64,000 bases of DNA, from the NCBI GenBank assembly GCA_023213395.1, contig CM041465.1, positions 211,675,741 to 211,739,740 of the forward strand. Direction: 5' to 3'. A program made the position numbers and the translations under genes. The notes under the pieces were generated by a model. The model was not told the origin of the DNA. It did not search any database and worked only from the letters and a program-made list of their open reading frames with translations. The stretch comes from Cycas panzhihuaensis. Lineage: Eukaryota > Cycadophyta. Below, one piece after another: positions 58,340-64,000 of the stretch. The number at the start of each line of letters is the position of its first letter. The stretch's first letter is position 1.

Positions 58340-58662
58340 ATGGAATAAACATAGGGTTAATAGGACAAAATTATGGCTTAATTATGGGTTGATAAGTAAA
58401 ATAGGTATACTTAGGATTAGTTAAGGATAATGAAAGGTTATGCATATTTAATTAGTAGGTATATGCCTACTAATTAAATACAAATAACCTTTTATTAGGA
58501 TTAGTTAAGGATAATAAAAGGTCAAGTGTATTTAATTAGTATATATATGCCTACTAATTAAATACACATAACCTTTCATTATGCTTAACTAATCTTAAAT
58601 ATGGCTATTTTACCTTTTAACACTTAACTCATGATTTGGTCATATCAACCCTTAGTTTGGTT
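58340..58662. mobile_element. foldback element with two tandem hairpins
   Basis: The outer left arm (GGGTTAATAGGAC to TTAGGATTAGTTAAGG, ~58351-58425) is inversely repeated on the right (~58590-58655). Between them are two successive imperfect palindromes of ~80-95 bp. Each is built from GATTAGTTAAGGATAAT, a TTAATTAGTA arm, a TATATGCC centre and the inverse TACTAATTAA arm. No coding capacity. It resembles a foldback or MITE-type element with a duplicated core. No target duplication was established. Confidence 0.68.
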
Positions 58663-58736
58663 TGTAACTATAGCTTACCAACAAACACATAATTTGGGTT
58701 TCTACATGCTAATTATTTGTTTCATAACTTTGTTTA

Positions 58737-59100
58737 TGTTAGTATGATATCCATGGAGTATGAAAGGTACCTTGTTTATGGCCATTGAATTACTACCTTT
58801 AGCATTCAAGTTGTTTAGGCCGTTTAAGCCTGTAAAAACTATAGTTTATTATGAAATCCTTAGAATTAAGGTGTATGTAATATAGGCATATTTTAGATAT
58901 AAGTATTAGAGTAATAATGTTGTATCCTTTATACCTATATTTTCTAATGTTAACTTGAGAGTTATGTGTCCAACCCTCTTTAATGTAATGTTGATGACAA
59001 CCTACATGCATAGGCTCTCATATATACACATGATATATTTATATGAGAGTATTTCTCTCTCATTAATAAATTCAAGTATTTTCTTCTAATTATTCTGACA
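58737..59100 (+). repeat. 5' LTR of the copia element at 58737
   Basis: 364 bp starting TGTTAGTATG and ending TATTCTGACA (TGTTAG against CTGACA, one mismatch). The element's second LTR is outside the window, so the left edge rests on the terminal motif and the typical size. Confidence 0.65.
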
Positions 59101-59112
59101 TAGTATTAGAGC
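59101..59112 (+). promoter_or_regulatory. primer-binding site, initiator Met tRNA type
   Basis: TAGTATTAGAGC differs at two transitions from the standard TGGTATCAGAGC and starts directly after the LTR. AGGTTA follows. Confidence 0.82.
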
Positions 59113-59823
59113 AGGTTAATTAAAATATGAGAGAAGCTAAATTGAAAGTATTGAAGAAGAATTTTTTGAAGAACTTAATCTGAGAGAGGTTAGATCAAAA
59201 AATGTTAGAGTTTTTTTAGTGTCTTGAAGTTTTTTAAAAGAGAAAAGACATTTTTTGAGTTTATTAATTATAGTCCAAAACCATACAGACATGAAAATTT
59301 TAAGTGCTTAGAATTTAACAAAATTTAATATGTAGATTCATCTCACAAAAGAGTAATATGTTCTAAAGGCATGACTTTAAATTATATCTCAATAAGTGGG
59401 AAAACTCAATTTTACAAGGGTGCAAGTTTGAAGTTTTGATCTCAAATTTCTCTTATTTTACTTTATTTTATTAGTTAAATCTATTCCAAAATTCTTGTTT
59501 GGATAATATATTTTATTTACCTATAAGTTTAGTAAACTTCAGTAAGTATTTATGAAGATCTAAGCATTTTTCTCTTCAAAACCTTATTCATCCAAATGAC
59601 TTTTGAGCCAATTTTTGAGCAAATTAAGAGGTGGATTCAAATTTTTTTTTTCAAATTTGGAAAGAGCATAACACAAGTTTTAATATGAATATGTTTTTTT
59701 ATTGATCCATATAAGTGTACCTTTTCTATGTAATTTCATATAATTATATAGTGATATTATCTACTACCAATTTTTTTTTTGTGTTTATCAATTCCTCTCA
59801 GTACATAATTAATTTTTTCAAAA

Positions 59824-61069
59824 ATGGCCTCAGTGTTTTCCCTTAGAGACTTAGATAAACTCACTAGATAGAATTATAGTGCCTAGAAGTTTAAAATGTA
59901 GGGACTTTTAATGGTAAAAAATACATGGGATATTATCACTAGAAAAGAAGCCAAAACTACTTATATAAGAGATATAATTAGTTGGGAAGAAAGGGATAAG
60001 ATTACATATACTTCAATCATGCTGTCTATTAGAGATTCTTTGTTGAGTCATATTAGTATTGTTACTACTTCCTGAGAAGCCTTGAGAATTTATCCTCTCT
60101 CTACAACTAGAATAAAGAAGCCCAAATAATATCTTTAAGAGAATAATTATATAAAATCAATCTAAAAGAAGGAAAATTTGTCTCAAGTTTTATCACTAAG
60201 ATTGTTGAAATTAAAAATAATTTAGCTTTTATAGGAGAAATATTATCTAATTCTGAACTGTCTATCTCACAATTAATAAGCTATAGAAATCATTTAATGC
60301 TATTCTAAACACACTTACCATTAGAGGACATACAACTAATATGTCTTTTGAAATGTTGATAAGATATATATTGCACTAAGAGCAAAGAATAAAAAAATAT
60401 AAGGAATCAACTAAAATAGAAGAAGCCTTTCTTTCAAGGCTAAGTGCGGGAAGCAGAGGTCGCTCCAGAAGCACAGTAATATAGAGAAACAGACCTACCA
60501 AAGGATGAATAAGAACTATAGTAGAAAATCATAATAATTCTACATGGTCTCTAGAAGGATAGGGTAGAATTGCATGGATGCTATAAGGGAGAGGTAGGTC
60601 TTCCTCTTGAGAATGCAAAGTATACTTTCTTGTAAAAGGTATGGATACTTTGTTAGTGATTATAAAACTTATAGTTTGATAAACTATTATTATTGTGGGA
60701 GGTTAAGACATTTTTCCAATCATTGTCCTTAAAGACAAGTTAAAATTCAAAGAGGAAAGAGAATATAAGGGAATTATAGTGATAAACAATTTGAAGAAAA
60801 AGATGAAGAAGTTACTTTTATCATAGCTATGATCATACATACTTATAATGATGAAGATTGGCATATAAACTCTAGAGCGTCTAATTATATAATAAGGAGA
60901 AAAGATTGGTTTGGCATGTCGACACCATATTTTCTCAACAAAACTATTAAACTTGATAACAACTTTCTTATATAAATTAAAGGAAAAGGAACAAGTGCAA
61001 TCTTAATCAATGATAAAGTTTAAAAAATAGATAAAGTCCTCTATGCCCTAGGGTTAAAAAAAATCTCTT
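59824..61069 (+). pseudogene. copia gag and protease, broken
   Basis: ATG 59824 opens gag: LDKLTR-NYSA-KFKM (normally LxGxNYxxWKxKM), NTWDII, WEERDKITYTSIMLSIRDSL and HISIVTTS-EAL, a UBN2-type gag. A nucleocapsid knuckle reads YYYCGRLRHFSNHC at ~60684-60727 with the first Cys changed to Tyr. The protease reads DEDWHINSRASNYI (normally W-x-x-DSGA-S) at ~60850, then GKGTSAI and VLYALGLKKN, and stops at the insertion point of the next element. Confidence 0.85.
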
Positions 61070-61072
61070 TTA

Positions 61073-61411
61073 TGTACCTTATTAAAAAACACCAAATAAA
61101 CAACGAGATGCTAAGATTGTTTATGTACATAAAAGACTCGAATAGAACAAACATACAAATAATAAATTTGACGTGGAATACTCTTTTGCGAAAAACCTAC
61201 CATAGAATTATATTATTTCATTTTGATAAATCTGCTTATAATATTACAATGGACTTTGATCTTTATTTATAGATCATAAGTGCTCCAAATAATAATACAT
61301 TTAGATTACATCGGTCAACCTAATATACATCATAATATTACATCAATAATATTCATATAATATTATACTTTATTTATGTTAGTTGTTAAGTTATATAATA
61401 TCACTCTAACA
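61073..61411 (-). repeat. 3' LTR of the minus-strand copia element
   Basis: On the minus strand it starts TGTTAGAGTGATATTA and ends AAGGTACA, 339 bp. The left edge is set by the break in the protease frame at GLKKN. A GGTAGGTTTTTCGCA block and TTCCACGTC (rc) near the 3' end resemble many plant copia LTRs. Confidence 0.82.
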
Positions 61412-61539
61412 TCTCTCCTTAATGTAAATGTGGGGTCTTAAAGTCTTCCTAGGGATTGGTCTATCTCTTTTATCATTGTTGATAGTTTCCCTCTCAAAGA
61501 TAACCTTGCTAAATCCTAAATTTGCACGAGCCTTAATAA

Positions 61540-62735
61540 AGTAATGTTCAGCAAAAGCTTTAGTAATGCGTCCTCAAGTTGATCTTCACTTATACAAAAC
61601 TTAACCTGCATCTTCCTTGATCTGATCTACTCTTGGATGTCATGGTACTATACTTTATATGTATGTAATTCTTTAGAAATGTCTCTAATAGTCCCTACAA
61701 CTATACAACTCTTCTCTTGCACTAACACTCAATCCATGGTACTTAAACTTTTTCCTTGATTAAACTAAGAGGTTAAGCCACTTGAGCCATATAGATCTCC
61801 TCTTTAATTCTTTGTTAAGGAATGCTGACTTCTCGTTCATTTGATGTGACTCCTAATTATATGAAGCTACTAAAGTAAAGACCAATCAAACTAATAACAA
61901 CATAGAGACTATTGCAAATGTCTCCTCATAATTAATTCTTTTTGTCTATTTAAAATCTTGTGTAGCAAGCTTTGCCAACTTAAAAATTAACCAAGTTCTT
62001 TGAGGGAGGTAAGGAACCCAAATCCCATATATCACTCCTCCTCTGTTGTAACTTTTCATTGCAAATCTCCTCTCGCTAGAATCATTGGTGTCTATCACAA
62101 GTTTGATTGACATGCTGATCCTTATTCTTCAATCATCTTATAGGTCTTTAACCATCATATTAGAGTCCTCAATGGTCCTCCTAGTATAGAATGAAACACG
62201 AGGTTGTAATTTATACTTCTTCTTACAATGGCTCTTCATCATCACTCCTACTAGGTCTTTCTTTCATCTCAAATACAATGTTAGGTATACAAACCTCTAC
62301 ACCTATTGAACCATAACTTGGAAAGAGAAGGAATAAAGGATAAAACCTATATTCAAATGACACTTCAACTTGATATGTCATTAACTTATCAACTTAACAT
62401 CTAGACTAATCACAATACTTTTCTCTTATATATCATACAGTTTAGAAGCTTTGTTTTAAACCCCATACAAATTCATTCCAAACTCTTACAATCTTGCTAT
62501 TATAATCTTTGTCTAAAATGTGTGTAATTAGTGCACCAAAATAACTAATAGAAGGTTTTTAACTAGTCCAATATAATTTGGGGGTTGTACCATGAACAAC
62601 CTTAAAAATAGGCCCTATTAAACTATTGTTGCAATAGCTTCTGCCAAAAACATAGGAGGTAAATCCTTTCTATACACTAACATCTACATCATGGTACCAT
62701 TCTTCATTTGTAATACAATCTTATAGGGGTACACA
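61540..62735 (-). pseudogene. copia integrase, RT and RNase H remnants with deletion
   Basis: The integrase part reads KDLPPMFLAEAIATI (normally LPxxFWAEAVxTA) near 62650. RT reads NKELKEEIYMAQVA-like sequence in shifted frames at ~61830-61785, after an eroded GIDY-ETFAP block. The RNase H terminal block FCISEDQLEDALLKLL (normally SEDQVADIFTKPL) is at ~61600-61561. Stops are common. Confidence 0.75.
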
Positions 62736-64000
62736 GGATAACCAACTCTTGCTTTATACCATGATAAAGGTATAACTAAATTTAAAGTATTCTCATCATA
62801 CACCTTACCATTCACACTTTAATTTTATTATAAACACATAATTAAATCTACATCAAACTTATTCAGATATGCATACACATTAAACCAACATCTAATAGGT
62901 AATAAACCTCATGCTACTGTCCATTCAACCACCAAAGTATAATAGTCTACCACAAATAAATAACCACTTATATAAACAAGCTGCAAAATAACAATTCTAA
63001 ACTATTTTTACCTCACATATCTAATGTAAAAACACTCATATATATTGAATAAAATCACAACTTTATAATAAATAAATCACATATTTTAATAATAAATGTA
63101 ATGATAAAAATACTATTTACATGCCATGCAACTTAGTATCTCTAATAACACACATCTCTTCTGTCAATAAATGAATATACATTAACATTGATAGCTTGCC
63201 CATTAATGATGCTCTCTTATCAATCAGTGAACACCACTACTATTGATAACTTGCCTAACAATCATGCCATCTTATCAATCAATGAAAAAACCACTGACAT
63301 TGATAACAATCACCCAATACACACTCTTATGTAATCACATGTAAAAATAGCATACTATCACTTCATATCGCTAATGATCTACTAAAAATACATCATTAGT
63401 AGAGTGTTAAAAAAAAATACTCACTTTGCCACATTACCTTATACACACCTCATATTGCCAATAACATGTCACATTGCCATCATATTAAAATATGAAGTTT
63501 TTATAATATATTTACACCACTTTAATAGTAGTAATACATATACCCCCATACATATCAACACACCTAATCAAAATGAACTTCTCCAATGTCTCTCGATATC
63601 AATATGAGAATATATTAATAGCAATCATAACAAAGATACTTAAATATATAGAAACAACTTTAGAAATGATATCAATGTCTATAAATATCAATTATTCACA
63701 TTAAACAAATGCAACTTTAATGGCCATGGAAATATGAAATATCATCACCCATATAAAATATCATTACCAAATGACCTGATATTTTAATACATAATGATCA
63801 AACATCAAAGGTAGCATAACTTAATATAACAAAATAATGGGTGATAAATCAATGTTAATCCACTTTGATATATATCACGATATGTGACTTTACTTAATGG
63901 AATCAAATAAAAAGCGATATATATTAAACAATGAACTTTATCAAAATATATTAGCACAATTTTGTAAATATCAATGCCAGTGGTAATTGAATAAATATTC
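62736..64000. other. unassigned AT-rich tail
   Basis: No domain was read. ATTGATAACTTGCC-like and CTTATCAATCA-like phrases recur loosely between ~63180 and 63310, a short degenerate repeat. It may be decayed interior of the minus-strand copia element. Confidence 0.4.

Larger units (their letters stand above)
58737..61072 (+). mobile_element. Ty1/copia element, 5' half only
   Basis: A 5' LTR, primer-binding site, gag with zinc knuckle and protease are followed by an abrupt change at 61073, inside the protease, where a minus-strand copia LTR begins. Integrase and everything after it must lie beyond the inserted element, outside the window. All frames contain stops. Confidence 0.82.
61073..64000 (-). 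mobile_element. Ty1/copia element, minus strand, running off the window
   Basis: The 3' LTR at 61073-61411 is preceded, on the minus strand, by a polypurine tract (AAGGAGAGA). To the right come, in minus-strand order from the interior, integrase C-half (~62730-62490), RT N-terminus (~62000-61780) and the very end of RNase H (~61600-61561). RT start and RNase H end are only ~200 bp apart, so most of RT and RNase H is deleted. The 5' part is beyond 64000 or lost in the unreadable AT-rich tail. It interrupts the protease of the element at 58737. Confidence 0.8.

Overview
This window looks like nuclear DNA from a large, repeat-filled plant genome. It is strongly AT-rich. It carries plant-type Ty1/copia, chromodomain Ty3/gypsy and LINE-1 sequences, nearly all eroded by stops and frameshifts, and only one convincing cellular gene. 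The depth of decay, the nesting and the gene sparsity suggest a gymnosperm (conifer-like) genome; that last step is inference, because no marker gene fixes the taxon.

Layout. 1-3768: 3' part of a Ty1/copia element (plus strand) with its 3' LTR. 4918-6168: a gag-plus-LTR copia derivative without pol, inserted at codon 16 of a LINE ORF2. 6169-~8060: 5' part of that LINE (minus strand). ~8065-22020: an old minus-strand copia element, split by a GC-rich block (~10020-12720) and by a complete younger copia element (13785-21311, TSD AAATG) of the same family as the one at 1-3768. 23361-30947: AT-rich DNA with two low-coding LTR families, one apparently non-autonomous (24010-27077), the other partly head-to-head. 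31575-36345: a ~2.1-2.3 kb tandem duplication of satellite-like sequence, one copy holding a solo LTR. 37201-37629: a gag fragment with two zinc knuckles. 40300-43620: a decayed chromodomain gypsy pol. 44600-46556: eroded minus-strand reading frames of unknown family.

49397-51148 is the only intact cellular-type gene: an intronless frame for a protein with one N-terminal membrane segment and C-terminal WD40-like repeats. 53268-58228 is a full-length decayed copia element with both LTRs; 58340-58662 is a foldback structure; 58737-61072 is the 5' half of another copia element; it is cut in its protease by a minus-strand copia element (61073 to the window end).

Apart from the WD40-like gene, almost everything recognisable is retrotransposon sequence, and no set of genes works together as a pathway. 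I found no convincing new biological system. The most useful leads are the WD40-like gene and its possible frameshifted tail, the GC-rich block, the tandem duplication, the double-knuckle gag fragment, the foldback element and the unidentified frames at 44.6-46.6 kb. All reading was by eye, so boundaries are approximate unless a TSD, PBS or LTR end is quoted.
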